From Candidatus Burarchaeum australiense (GTDB lineage Archaea > Micrarchaeota > Micrarchaeia > Burarchaeales > Burarchaeaceae), in assembly GCA_902386535.1 (NCBI GenBank), contig CABMJK010000045.1, positions 1 to 32,021 on the forward strand: 32,021 nt of DNA, written 5' to 3'. Position numbers and translations under genes: made by a program. Positions 15,720 to 23,994 of this stretch are shown piece by piece. Numbering within the stretch: position 1 is the first letter of the stretch; each line of letters begins with the position of its first letter. Below the pieces are notes generated by a model that was given only the letters and a program-made list of their open reading frames with translations, had not been told where the DNA came from and did not search any database.

Positions 15720-15816
15720 AAACTGTTAAATACCTATGCGGGGTGCGTCGCGGGTGACAACATCTTTATATAGCCAAAAAGGCATATGAAAGAACTATTC
15801 CTTGAGGTGGCAGAAA
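15720..15816. promoter_or_regulatory. Divergent promoters of mcm and the M49-like peptidase gene
   Basis: For mcm (minus) the TATA candidate is TAGGTATTTAACAG around 15723-15736. For the plus-strand gene it is TCTTTATATAGCC around 15763-15775, followed by the Shine-Dalgarno GAGGTG at 15804-15809 and ATG at 15817. The mcm TATA box lies about 95 bases from the GTG start and 130 from the ATG at 15599, an unusually long leader for this genome. Confidence 0.6.
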
Positions 15817-17940
15817 ATGAATATGCTGAACAAGACACCGGGCGTTCCACAAAGTCTCGTTTTCTCTTGCAACAGTCCGGGTTCGAGTTTCAAGCGCGAC
15901 GGCGGTTTCAAGGCGCTCTCGAATGGCGAGCGATTCACAATCAACGGCAGCATTGAGCACAAGGTAGTGGTGATTGGCGGCGAGGATACCGCCTTCAAGC
16001 GGCCAGCTGGCCTTTCCGATGCTGAGACGGAGAAATTCAAAGACGCGCTTCGGACGCTCGAGGGCGCGGCGGAAATCATCATGCGCCTGCAGAACAGGCT
16101 GACCGACAGCGAGGACGGCAGGACGACGTTGGGAATTTACCTCCTTACCCGCCACTTGGATTCCCTTTCCCCGGAATTCGCGCAGCAGCTGCGCGGCTAT
16201 CTTTTCGCAATACAGAAGGAGGGCGACTGCTTCGACAAGACCCGAGGCAGCGTTTTCATACCTCCGTGCAGCAGGGAGCGATTCGAGGTCGAGCTCAACA
16301 GCCTGCCCGAGTCGGCGAGAAAAGTGTTCATCCGAAAGGATTGGGAGGCCTGGCTGGACCACCTCTACAACCCCATACCCAAAGTCACCGAAGGCTTCTT
16401 CCTATTCAATAGCAAGGGCGACTGGGAGCGATTCGAGGCGTCGCTGGGCGCCGAGTACGCACTTCTCAAGAACAAGGTCCAGATGCTGTTCACGCTGGCG
16501 CTCGACGAGCCCCTTCCGGCCGACCGCCTAGCGGAATACGATGCGGCAAGCAAGAAGCTATTGGGCATGCAGAAGAAGGCCCTTGAGGCCGCGCTCAAGG
16601 AGGACAAGGAGGCGAGCGGCATGTGCATACGCGTGCGCATCAGCGTGGATGACGCGGGAAAAATTTCGCTTTCAAGCACGCACTATACGGAAGAATTCCG
16701 GCCCTCGTTGGATGCCCTCGCGGCCACGCTGCGCCAGACTCGCGACCTGATTCCCGAATGGGCGACCGAGCTGCGCGGTGTGCTCGAAGCGCAGGCAAGG
16801 CAGTTCGGGGAGAAAAGCAACGACCCTAACTGGGGTAAGACCGTGGCAGAGTGGGTCACTGCCAAGGAAGCCGCCAATTCGATTGGCTGTCTTGCCACGT
16901 GCGAGGAAAAAGTCTCACACGTGGGCCGGAAAAGCACCTTTCACATAATAGTGTATCAGCCTGAAGAGGTTCCGCCCGAACTGCAGGGAATATGGGACAT
17001 TATGCAGGCGCAGGCTCGCAAGGGCAAGGGGGAGGCCGGACTTGAAAAAACCGAGCTGTTCTTCCTTCGGGTTCTGATGATGGCGAACCACCTGACTTTT
17101 TCCGGGGAAAAGCTGCCCGACCCGGCTGGCCAGTCGCTCTACAAGTCCATGACCTTCAGTAATACTGGCGGAGACTTGTTTGCCAAGGCAAACGCCGAGG
17201 CGTTGTCCCAGGCAACTGGTTTGCCGGTCGAGGAGACGCGGCTCCTTGGAAAGGCAGTACTGCTAACCAACGCCCTTCACGAATACGGCCACACGTTGGG
17301 CGAGCAGGTGGAATTTTTGGGTGCGTATGCGGGTCCGGCTGACGAAACCCAGGCGCAGGCAAGCTCAATGTATCTTCCTGTGAGGTTCGTGCCCGAGGAA
17401 CTGCTTCCTGAGATGCTTCCTAAATTACTGGCCTACGATGCCTGCTCCAGGCCCGTAAGGTGGGCGCGTCGGGGCGTGCTAGAAATGCACGCGCGAGCGG
17501 ACCTCGTCCTCTTCGACGAATACCTGCGCGTGGGTGCGCTTGAGATAGCCGAGCGGGATGGAAAGCACTTCGTGCGCGTGCGCGATGCCGACAAGCTGGT
17601 CGAGACTGCCTTCAAGATGGCGCAGAAGCTGCGCCTGTGGGAAAAGGGGATTCCTTCAGCATACCATTTCGCGTTCATGGAGGAACTCAAGCCAGGCGAT
17701 TCCGAGCAGGATGCGCGCATAAGTCAGGCAGCGGTCAAGGCAATGGCAAGCCAGAAAGAAGCTTATCAAAAAGAACTAAGGGCGGAAGTTCTAGCCGAAG
17801 TCAGCGAGTTTTTCTCGGACAAGCGGATGGAGGCGATAGGCGCCGAGCTGAAGCGGGTGACGGACTGCGTGAGCGCGCCAATCGGCATGAGCGCGGTGTT
17901 CCCGGGCGGAGACCCGGCGATTGCCGCATTGGTTGCCTAG
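15817..17940 (+). CDS. Zinc peptidase with HEYGH motif, resembling dipeptidyl peptidase III (M49)
   Basis: A 707-residue protein with no signal peptide or membrane helix, so probably cytoplasmic. The zinc motif is NALHEYGHTLGE (H488, E489, H492), with a downstream glutamate in PADETQAQASSMYL (E510) as the likely third ligand. That second segment resembles the EECRAE-x-VGLYL motif of family M49, and EMHARADLVLFDEYL (about residues 555-570) resembles the conserved helix after it. M49 enzymes normally have HExxxH; here the motif has one residue less (HExxH). The first 300 residues I cannot place. The ATG at 15817 is chosen because GAGGTG lies 7 bases before it. It has its own TATA box. I am confident of a gluzincin and less so of M49. 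Confidence 0.65.
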   Translation: MNMLNKTPGVPQSLVFSCNSPGSSFKRDGGFKALSNGERFTINGSIEHKVVVIGGEDTAFKRPAGLSDAETEKFKDALRTLEGAAEIIMRLQNRLTDSEDGRTTLGIYLLTRHLDSLSPEFAQQLRGYLFAIQKEGDCFDKTRGSVFIPPCSRERFEVELNSLPESARKVFIRKDWEAWLDHLYNPIPKVTEGFFLFNSKGDWERFEASLGAEYALLKNKVQMLFTLALDEPLPADRLAEYDAASKKLLGMQKKALEAALKEDKEASGMCIRVRISVDDAGKISLSSTHYTEEFRPSLDALAATLRQTRDLIPEWATELRGVLEAQARQFGEKSNDPNWGKTVAEWVTAKEAANSIGCLATCEEKVSHVGRKSTFHIIVYQPEEVPPELQGIWDIMQAQARKGKGEAGLEKTELFFLRVLMMANHLTFSGEKLPDPAGQSLYKSMTFSNTGGDLFAKANAEALSQATGLPVEETRLLGKAVLLTNALHEYGHTLGEQVEFLGAYAGPADETQAQASSMYLPVRFVPEELLPEMLPKLLAYDACSRPVRWARRGVLEMHARADLVLFDEYLRVGALEIAERDGKHFVRVRDADKLVETAFKMAQKLRLWEKGIPSAYHFAFMEELKPGDSEQDARISQAAVKAMASQKEAYQKELRAEVLAEVSEFFSDKRMEAIGAELKRVTDCVSAPIGMSAVFPGGDPAIAALVA

Positions 17941-17957
17941 TCGCCCCGAAAGCTAAC

Positions 17958-17968
17958 CCATAAATACC
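17958..17968 (+). promoter_or_regulatory. TATA box for metG
   Basis: CCATAAATACC lies about 45 bases before the GTG at 18008, giving a short leader. Confidence 0.5.
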
Positions 17969-18007
17969 TGCGCATGCCTAACTCTACTCTACAAACGGCT
18001 ACAATAG

Positions 18008-19693
<1,686 letters not shown>

Positions 19694-19701
19694 TTTTTCA
19701 G

Positions 19702-19950
19702 TCATCCGTACGCTTCCTCTCTATGTGCTACCCGCGCTATAATCACGTCCTTGCCTTGCACGGAATAGATGACCCGGTATTTTCCAATATGCAGGCTCTT
19801 CTTGTTTTTGAGTACGTTCGAGAGCGGCTTTCCGAGCTCGGGATTTTCCCTCAGCTGCTTAACTTTCTTCATTATTTGCACTGCGACTGACTTGTCCAGC
19901 TTCTCAAGCTCTGCTGCGGCATCAGGAGAGAAGAAAATGTGCCGGTCCAT
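19702..19950 (-). CDS. RelE/ParE-family toxin
   Basis: An 82-residue basic protein of the RelE/ParE fold. It has the typical opening HIFFSPDAAAELEKLDKSVAVQIMKKVKQL, then NPELGKPLSNVLKNKKSLHIGKYRVIYSVQGKDVIIARVAHREEAYG. The KYRVIY strand and the terminal AHREEAY match archaeal RelE toxins, which cut mRNA on the ribosome. The ATG at 19950 is one base after the antitoxin stop, so toxin follows antitoxin in a coupled pair. A longer frame upstream would run into the antitoxin gene. Confidence 0.9.
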   Translation of the reverse strand: MDRHIFFSPDAAAELEKLDKSVAVQIMKKVKQLRENPELGKPLSNVLKNKKSLHIGKYRVIYSVQGKDVIIARVAHREEAYG

Positions 19951-19951
19951 T

Positions 19952-20170
19952 TTACACGCCCAGCTTCTTCGCAAGCTTTTCATAGGATATTGTTCTGCCT
20001 GCAGAATGCTCCTTTTCCGCCTTTGCTATCGCCTTTAGGTCGGCCAGCAGCTCGGCCTCATCCAGCCTCTCGCTTATGGCCTGGCGGGCCACTTCGCTCC
20101 ACCTGTACTCGGCGTGCTTGGCCATCCGTTCATACAGGACATCCGGAATGCTCAAAGTTAGGTTTGCCAT
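19952..20170 (-). CDS. RelB/VapB-type ribbon-helix-helix antitoxin
   Basis: A 72-residue protein. The first 40 residues (ANLTLSIPDVLYERMAKHAE, then YRWSEVARQAISERL) form a ribbon-helix-helix DNA-binding domain. The remaining charged helical tail (AELLADLKAIAKAEKEHSAG) and the end (ISYEKLAKKLGV) would wrap and neutralise the toxin. It precedes the RelE-like toxin and has a perfect inverted repeat in its promoter, which it probably binds. Confidence 0.9.
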   Translation of the reverse strand: MANLTLSIPDVLYERMAKHAEYRWSEVARQAISERLDEAELLADLKAIAKAEKEHSAGRTISYEKLAKKLGV

Positions 20171-20185
20171 GTGAATCCCGTAAAT

Positions 20186-20211
20186 TATGTGAAATCACAT
20201 ATTTATATACC
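20186..20211 (-). promoter_or_regulatory. Toxin-antitoxin promoter with operator palindrome
   Basis: TATGTGA-AA-TCACATA (20186-20201) is a perfect 7-bp inverted repeat with a 2-base centre, as a dimeric ribbon-helix-helix repressor would bind. It overlaps the TATA box TATATAAATATG (about 20199-20210, minus strand) and covers the expected start site, so binding should block transcription of the pair. The TATA sequence is nearly symmetric and also lies about 25 bases before the plus-strand ATG at 20231. Confidence 0.75.
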
Positions 20212-20230
20212 TATCGCCCAATAAGCCCGC

Positions 20231-20752
20231 ATGCCCGCAACCCCACTTCACCTCGGCCCCGGCCTTTTCGCAGCCGCCCTTCTCCTCGCCGTAGCTGACC
20301 TTCCTTCCCTGCTAATTGCAAGCATCATTCTCGACGTCGAGCCGGGCAGCAATTTGGTTTTGCGCCTCTCCGGCCTCAATCCTCCCTTTGCCTACCATGG
20401 TTTTCTTCATTCGTTCCTGGGCGCGACCGTCGCCGCGCTTATTCTCGCTCCTGTGCTCCTATGGCTCGCCCAGAAGCTGAGAAACCGCAAGTTCTTCGGC
20501 CATTTCTGGGCGCCGACCGCGGGCGCAGTTCTCCTCGCCTGCCTCGTGGGCACGAACCTTCACATTCTCGTCGACTCCTTCGTGAACACCGACATGCAGC
20601 CCTTCTGGCCTTACCTGCAAAATCCGCTGCTGGGCCTCATCCCGCCGCTGGAACTCTACGTCGCCTGCCTGGCTCTTTTCATCCTCGGCGCGGCCCTCCT
20701 TGCTTTCCGCCTCCGCGGCTCTCGTTTTTTAAAGCCTGCCTTCCCTAAATAA
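20231..20752 (+). CDS. DUF457/YdjM-like membrane protein, putative metal-dependent hydrolase
   Basis: A 173-residue membrane protein with four or five hydrophobic segments. Conserved polar groups sit at membrane edges: TPLHLGPG near the N-terminus, LDVEPGSN, YHGFLHSFLGA and LHILVDSFVNTDMQPFWP. This His/Asp arrangement is that of the YdjM/DUF457 family, annotated as membrane-bound metal-dependent hydrolases of unknown substrate. The ATG lies 25 bases after a TATA-like stretch shared with the divergent toxin-antitoxin promoter. The tRNA promoter falls within its last codons. Confidence 0.75.
   Translation: MPATPLHLGPGLFAAALLLAVADLPSLLIASIILDVEPGSNLVLRLSGLNPPFAYHGFLHSFLGATVAALILAPVLLWLAQKLRNRKFFGHFWAPTAGAVLLACLVGTNLHILVDSFVNTDMQPFWPYLQNPLLGLIPPLELYVACLALFILGAALLAFRLRGSRFLKPAFPK
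20725..20734 (+). promoter_or_regulatory. TATA box for the tRNA-Lys/fibrillarin unit
   Basis: TTTTTTAAAG lies about 30 bases before the first base of the tRNA, inside the 3' end of the upstream gene. No separate promoter is visible before the fibrillarin start codon. Confidence 0.6.
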
Positions 20753-20799
20753 CGCAACATGGGCTCGTAACTCAGCTTGGCTAGAGTGTCTGGCTTTTA

Positions 20800-20848
20800 G
20801 CCTTTCTTTCTCGCGAGAAAGAAACCCTAGGGAAAGAAAGAGGCAGCA
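20800..20848 (+). other. tRNA intron 1 (position 37/38), 49 bases
   Basis: The bulge CA|A on the 3' side (20847-20849) fits splicing endonuclease cleavage before A38. The 5' side is UA|G (20798-20800). The central helix between the bulges is poor (only CU with AG pairs well), so this is a relaxed bulge-helix-bulge. Inside, the bases 20803-20813 and 20814-20824 form an 11-bp perfect palindrome (centre TCTCGCGAGA), followed by CCCTAGGG (20825-20832) and AAAGAAAG. The CCTTTCTTTC at 20801 could instead pair with the later GAAAGAAAG. Confidence 0.8.
20803..20832. repeat. Palindrome pair in tRNA intron 1
   Basis: A CGCG-centred palindrome with CTTTCT/AGAAAG arms (20803-20824) is followed at once by CCCTAGGG (20825-20832). 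The order and motif types match the pair in intron 2. Confidence 0.65.
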
Positions 20849-20870
20849 ACCAGAAAGTCGTGGGTTCAAA

Positions 20871-20976
20871 TGGCCCTTTTGCGCCTAAGGGCGCAAAAGC
20901 CCCCCACTTTCTCCCGCGGGAGAAAGGGGCACCATTCCCTAGTAGGGAATGTGTGCAGGGGAAAAGGCCTTGAAAA
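20871..20976 (+). other. tRNA intron 2 (T loop, position 59/60), 106 bases
   Basis: The flanks form a nearly canonical bulge-helix-bulge. The outer helix is the T stem GTGGG (20860-20864) with CCCAC (20978-20982). The 3' bulge is AA|T (20975-20977). The central helix is TTCAA (20865-20869) with TTGAA (20970-20974). The 5' bulge ends A|T (20870/20871), and the inner helix is GGCC (20872-20875) with GGCC (20966-20969). Cutting both bulges after the A gives exactly position 59/60. The body holds three hairpins: CTTTTGCGCC/GGCGCAAAAG (20876-20899), CTTTCTCCCGCGGGAGAAAG (20907-20926) and CATTCCCTA/TAGGGAATG (20933-20951). Confidence 0.88.
20907..20951. repeat. Palindrome pair in tRNA intron 2
   Basis: CTTTCTCCCGCGGGAGAAAG (20907-20926) is a perfect 20-base palindrome. 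It can be extended by CCC and GGG around a bulged A. Six bases later comes CATTCCCTA-G-TAGGGAATG (20933-20951), which holds the same CCCTA/TAGGG core as intron 1. The first palindrome with its flanks (CCCAC left, GGGG right) also matches the element before mcm at 15646-15670. Confidence 0.7.
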
Positions 20977-21002
20977 TCCCACCGAGCCCGTTCGTGATTT
21001 TT

Positions 21003-21677
21003 ATGGACGTCAGGAAAGGCGCATCCAACTTCTACTGGCTTTCCGAAGGCGCGCGCAGGATGCTCGCCACCAAAAGCCTTGCGCCGGGCAGGCGCGTCTA
21101 CGGCGAGCGGCTCGTGCAAGTCGGCGGATCCGAATACCGGACCTGGGACCCGAACAGGAGCAAGCTGGCGGCCGCCATCATGAAGGGCCTGAAGGAGGTT
21201 CCGATTCGCGAGGGCTCGAACGTGCTCTATTTGGGCGCGGCCAGTGGCACGACCTCCTCGCACGTGAGCGACATCGTGGGCAAGAGCGGCGCGGTCTATT
21301 GCATCGAGTTCGCCCCGCGCTCATTGCGCGATTTGATTGGCGTGTGCGAGGCGCGGCCCAACATGCTGCCCCTTCTCGCAGATGCCCGCCAGCCGCAGAC
21401 ATATGCCGACAAGATAGAGAAAATCGACGTCATCTACCAGGACGTCGCGCAGCCGGACCAGGCCCGCATCCTCATCGACAACGCGAAACTCTTCCTGAAG
21501 AAAGGCCAGTTCGCGCTCATCGCCGTCAAATCTCAGAGCATCGACGTGACAAAGAAGACATCGGAAATCTACGAAAACGTGCTGGCCGAGCTAAGCTCGC
21601 ACTTCGAAGTAGTCGAGAAGCTTCCGCTTGAGCCCTATGAGAAGGACCACCTGTTCGTGTCCCTGCGGGTGAAGTAA
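21003..21677 (+). CDS. flpA: Fibrillarin-like rRNA/tRNA 2'-O-methyltransferase
   Basis: A 224-residue archaeal fibrillarin, the catalytic subunit of box C/D ribonucleoproteins that methylate rRNA ribose under guide-RNA control. The N-terminal domain ends in RRVYGERLVQVGGSEYRTWD and NRSKLAAAIMKGL. The SAM site is VLYLGAASGTTSSHVSDIVG, followed by VYCIEFAPRSLRDL, VIYQDVAQPDQA and FALIAVKSQSIDVTK. The ATG at 21003 gives the normal archaeal length; upstream in-frame codons fall inside the tRNA gene. There is no Shine-Dalgarno. The nop5 gene usually beside flpA is not in the window. Transcription most likely comes through the tRNA. Confidence 0.95.
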   Translation: MDVRKGASNFYWLSEGARRMLATKSLAPGRRVYGERLVQVGGSEYRTWDPNRSKLAAAIMKGLKEVPIREGSNVLYLGAASGTTSSHVSDIVGKSGAVYCIEFAPRSLRDLIGVCEARPNMLPLLADARQPQTYADKIEKIDVIYQDVAQPDQARILIDNAKLFLKKGQFALIAVKSQSIDVTKKTSEIYENVLAELSSHFEVVEKLPLEPYEKDHLFVSLRVK

Positions 21678-21679
21678 GC

Positions 21680-22579
21680 CTACTTCTTCTTGCTTTTTAG
21701 GCTAAACCACGACTCTCTCTTCTGCGGAGCCTCGATCTCGAGCAGGTAGAGCGCTCCAGCATCTGTCTTCACTCCTACATCTACGATATTGTTCTTCGCG
21801 GTTTCAAGGAGCCTTGCTTCTTGGCTGCGCGGAGTAAGCTTGCGCCCCTCCAGCCTCGCTTCGGTTATGAAGTATTTTATCATGGAAAATATCGCGGCCG
21901 ACTTTTCGGCATCCCCCGTCCATGCGGGGTCCTTGAGAAGCTGGTCTATGACTTTCATGCAGGTGCTCTTGTGCCTGCCCATTCCAAGTATTATCCGGGT
22001 CCTGTCCCGGCCAGGCTCCATAGCTGAAATCCTGAGGAGATTCACTATCGTGCTATCTGTTTTGTTCAGGGTTATGAACAACGTAGCGTCCGTCCGGTTC
22101 TCTCTCGCCCCCGTCATCACCGGTGATGCGGACAGGTGTTCAAGGCGTTCTTGCAACAGGTCGTCCGGCATAACCCTCGCCGCCTGCCTTGCAAGCCGCT
22201 TCACCTGCGCGCTTTTTGGGTTGTTGAGGCGCGCGCGTTCAAGCACTGCGACAACATTTTCGGCGGTTTGCAGTGCCACGGGCTTCGTACTTGCTTCGCG
22301 CACAATTCTCGTTACCGCGGCGAGGCAGGGTCGTTCCTCGCTGCATATCTGGCGGACATTTACATCCGTCAACTTATAGTGGCCCATCCTAGCAAGTATT
22401 ATTTCGCTCGCGATTCTTTTTCTCGCAAACGGGGCGCAGGCCTTAACGAGGCGACTAATCACATCATCGGTCTTCGGATTCCGTGAACGCCATGCTCTCT
22501 TCAGGTCTATTTGCCCGTTGACCGATGCCGGTATGCTATCGAAAATAGCTGTTTTAGCGGAGGCTTGAATCATTGCCAT
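21680..22579 (-). CDS. Unrecognised 299-residue helical protein
   Basis: I do not recognise this family. The sequence is almost all helix, rich in Ala, Arg and Leu, with repeated helix-turn-helix-like stretches (for example VKRLARQAARVMPDDLLQER and ENVVAVLERARLNNPKSAQ). This could reflect HEAT-type repeats, but I see no clear repeat unit. There is no signal peptide or membrane segment. The C-terminal 40 residues look more strand-like (IVDVGVKTDAGALYLLEIEA) and end in KSKKK. The ATG at 22579 is preferred because GGGTGA lies 6 bases before it, and TATA-like AT-rich sequence lies at about 22603-22621. Confidence 0.7.
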   Translation of the reverse strand: MAMIQASAKTAIFDSIPASVNGQIDLKRAWRSRNPKTDDVISRLVKACAPFARKRIASEIILARMGHYKLTDVNVRQICSEERPCLAAVTRIVREASTKPVALQTAENVVAVLERARLNNPKSAQVKRLARQAARVMPDDLLQERLEHLSASPVMTGARENRTDATLFITLNKTDSTIVNLLRISAMEPGRDRTRIILGMGRHKSTCMKVIDQLLKDPAWTGDAEKSAAIFSMIKYFITEARLEGRKLTPRSQEARLLETAKNNIVDVGVKTDAGALYLLEIEAPQKRESWFSLKSKKK

Positions 22580-22634
22580 GGCATTCACCCGCCTAAACTT
22601 ATGCCTTAAAAAGTATTTAAATGGAATTTCCGGT

Positions 22635-23897
22635 TCAGGCAAAAGCGCTCGCGCCCAAAAACATCGCCTTGTCGCCCAGTTTCTCCTCGATTCTCAGCAG
22701 CCTGTTATATTTGGCGACGCGTTCGCCGCGCGCCGGCGCGCCAGCCTTGATGAGTTCGGCGCCAATGCCCACCGCGATGTCCGCAATCGAGTCGTCGCAG
22801 GTCTCGCCCGACCTGTGGCTCACAATCACCTTCATCCCATTTCCGTGCGCGAACACCGCGGCATCCAGCGCCTCGGTCAGCGTGCCGACCTGGTTCACCT
22901 TGAGCAGCAGGGCCGAGACCGAGCCGAGCGCCTCGGCCTTCTGCAGCCTCTCCAAATTAGTGGTAAGCAAATCATCGCCGACCACGAGCACCTTGCCCAG
23001 CCTCTTGCGCGCGTAGGCGAAGCCCCCGAAGTCCTGCTCGTCCAGCGGGTCCTCGATGCTCACTATCGGGTAATCGCGGCACAGGTCGCGGTAATAGCTT
23101 ATGAGGTTGTCCCTCGCCAGGTGCTTCCCGTCCACCAGGTACGTTTTTTTCTTCACATCATAGAAGCTGGTCGCGGCGCAGTCGAGCGCGAGCACGACGT
23201 GCTTGCCATAGCCTGCCTGCCTTATCGCCTTCTCAATCGCGTCCAGCGCCTCGCGCGTGGTTTTTATGCGCGGCGCATAACCGCCCTCATCTCCCACTCC
23301 GCGCGCAACCGCACCGTATTTCTTCTCCAGCACGTTGCCCAGAATCTCGTAAATTTCGCTGCCCATGCGCAACGCCTCGGAGAACTTGCGCGCACCACGC
23401 GGCACTATCATGAACTCCTGGATTGCGAGCCCGCTGCCCGCATGCTTGCCTCCATTAATCACGTTGAACATGGGCACGGGCATCTTCCGCGCATAGGGGT
23501 CGATGAAATGGTAGAACTCGATGCCCATCGCGTTCGCGGCGCATTTCGCGCACGCCAGCGAGGTGGCGGTAATTGCGTTCCCGCCCATGATGTGCTTGTC
23601 CTTCGTCGGGTCCTGCCTGACGAGCGCCCTGTCCACCGTGCGCAGGCGCCGCACGTCAAGGCCCTTCAGCGCGCGGGCCAGGTAACCGTTCACGTTCTGC
23701 ACCGCCTTCCTCACCCCGCGGCCATGGTAGCGGTCGTCGTGGTCCCTTATCTCGAGCGCCTCGGTCGCGCCCGTGCTCGCGCCGCTCGGCGCAGCCGCCC
23801 TGCCGCTCGCGCCTTTCACGGATACCTCGACCTCCACCGTCGGCCTTCCCCGCGAATCGAGTATTTCGCGGGCATGCACGCGCTCAATGGCAAACAT
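22635..23897 (-). CDS. eno: Enolase
   Basis: A 420-residue enolase that interconverts 2-phosphoglycerate and phosphoenolpyruvate. The N-terminal domain has AREILDSRGRPTVEVEV and AAPSGASTGATEALEIRD. The catalytic glutamate region is GVGDEGGYAPRI, and the metal and base residues are in LALDCAATSFYD, SIEDPLDEQD, VVGDDLLTTN, LLKVNQVGT and SHRSGETCDD. All active-site segments look intact. The ATG at 23897 is favoured over one at 23915, because the TATA box at about 23918-23930 would start the transcript near 23900. It diverges from valS. Confidence 0.97.
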   Translation of the reverse strand: MFAIERVHAREILDSRGRPTVEVEVSVKGASGRAAAPSGASTGATEALEIRDHDDRYHGRGVRKAVQNVNGYLARALKGLDVRRLRTVDRALVRQDPTKDKHIMGGNAITATSLACAKCAANAMGIEFYHFIDPYARKMPVPMFNVINGGKHAGSGLAIQEFMIVPRGARKFSEALRMGSEIYEILGNVLEKKYGAVARGVGDEGGYAPRIKTTREALDAIEKAIRQAGYGKHVVLALDCAATSFYDVKKKTYLVDGKHLARDNLISYYRDLCRDYPIVSIEDPLDEQDFGGFAYARKRLGKVLVVGDDLLTTNLERLQKAEALGSVSALLLKVNQVGTLTEALDAAVFAHGNGMKVIVSHRSGETCDDSIADIAVGIGAELIKAGAPARGERVAKYNRLLRIEEKLGDKAMFLGASAFA

Positions 23898-23994
23898 GGA
23901 GTTAGCTCTCACCATGCCTATTTAAAATTTAGCACCCGTTTATTAACGACAAGCCGACTTGGCGGCAGGGCAGGTGCAGCGGGAAGTTGATTGC
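23898..23994. promoter_or_regulatory. Divergent enolase/valS promoter region
   Basis: On the minus strand AAATTTTAAATAGG (23918-23930) is the enolase TATA box, about 27 bases from the expected start site. On the plus strand GTTTATTAACG (23938-23948) is the valS TATA candidate, with the ATG at 23995 some 50 bases on. Confidence 0.55.

Larger units (their letters stand above)
20761..20990 (+). tRNA. tRNA-Lys(UUU) interrupted by two introns
   Basis: Exons 20761-20799, 20849-20870 and 20977-20990 join to a 75-base tRNA. The acceptor stem GGGCTCG/CGAGCCC is perfect, the D arm is ACTC/GAGT, the anticodon stem is TCTGG/CCAGA with loop CTTTTAA, the variable loop is AAGTC, and the T arm is GTGGG-TTCAAAT-CCCAC. 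The discriminator is G and CCA is not encoded. The anticodon TTT is at 20796-20798. Intron 1 is at the canonical 37/38 site and intron 2 is in the T loop at 59/60. The cloverleaf closes only when both are removed. The 3' end lies 12 bases before the fibrillarin ATG. Confidence 0.93.

Noticed and set aside
15785-15964. A short plus-strand frame starting ATGAAAGAACTATTC ahead of the M49-like gene
   Set aside because: It overlaps the peptidase gene out of frame, whereas GAGGTG and the ATG at 15817 clearly serve the longer gene.
20871-20976. A box C/D guide RNA inside tRNA intron 2, as in some archaeal tRNA-Trp introns, suggested by the fibrillarin gene next door
   Set aside because: No RUGAUGA or CUGA box is present in the intron; it is made of three hairpins instead.
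20870-21631. An open frame overlapping the tRNA T loop and fibrillarin in another frame
   Set aside because: It covers the fibrillarin gene out of frame and has no protein family features; fibrillarin motifs are complete in the true frame.
22578-23990. A 470-codon open frame on the plus strand
   Set aside because: It is antisense to enolase, whose catalytic motifs are complete.
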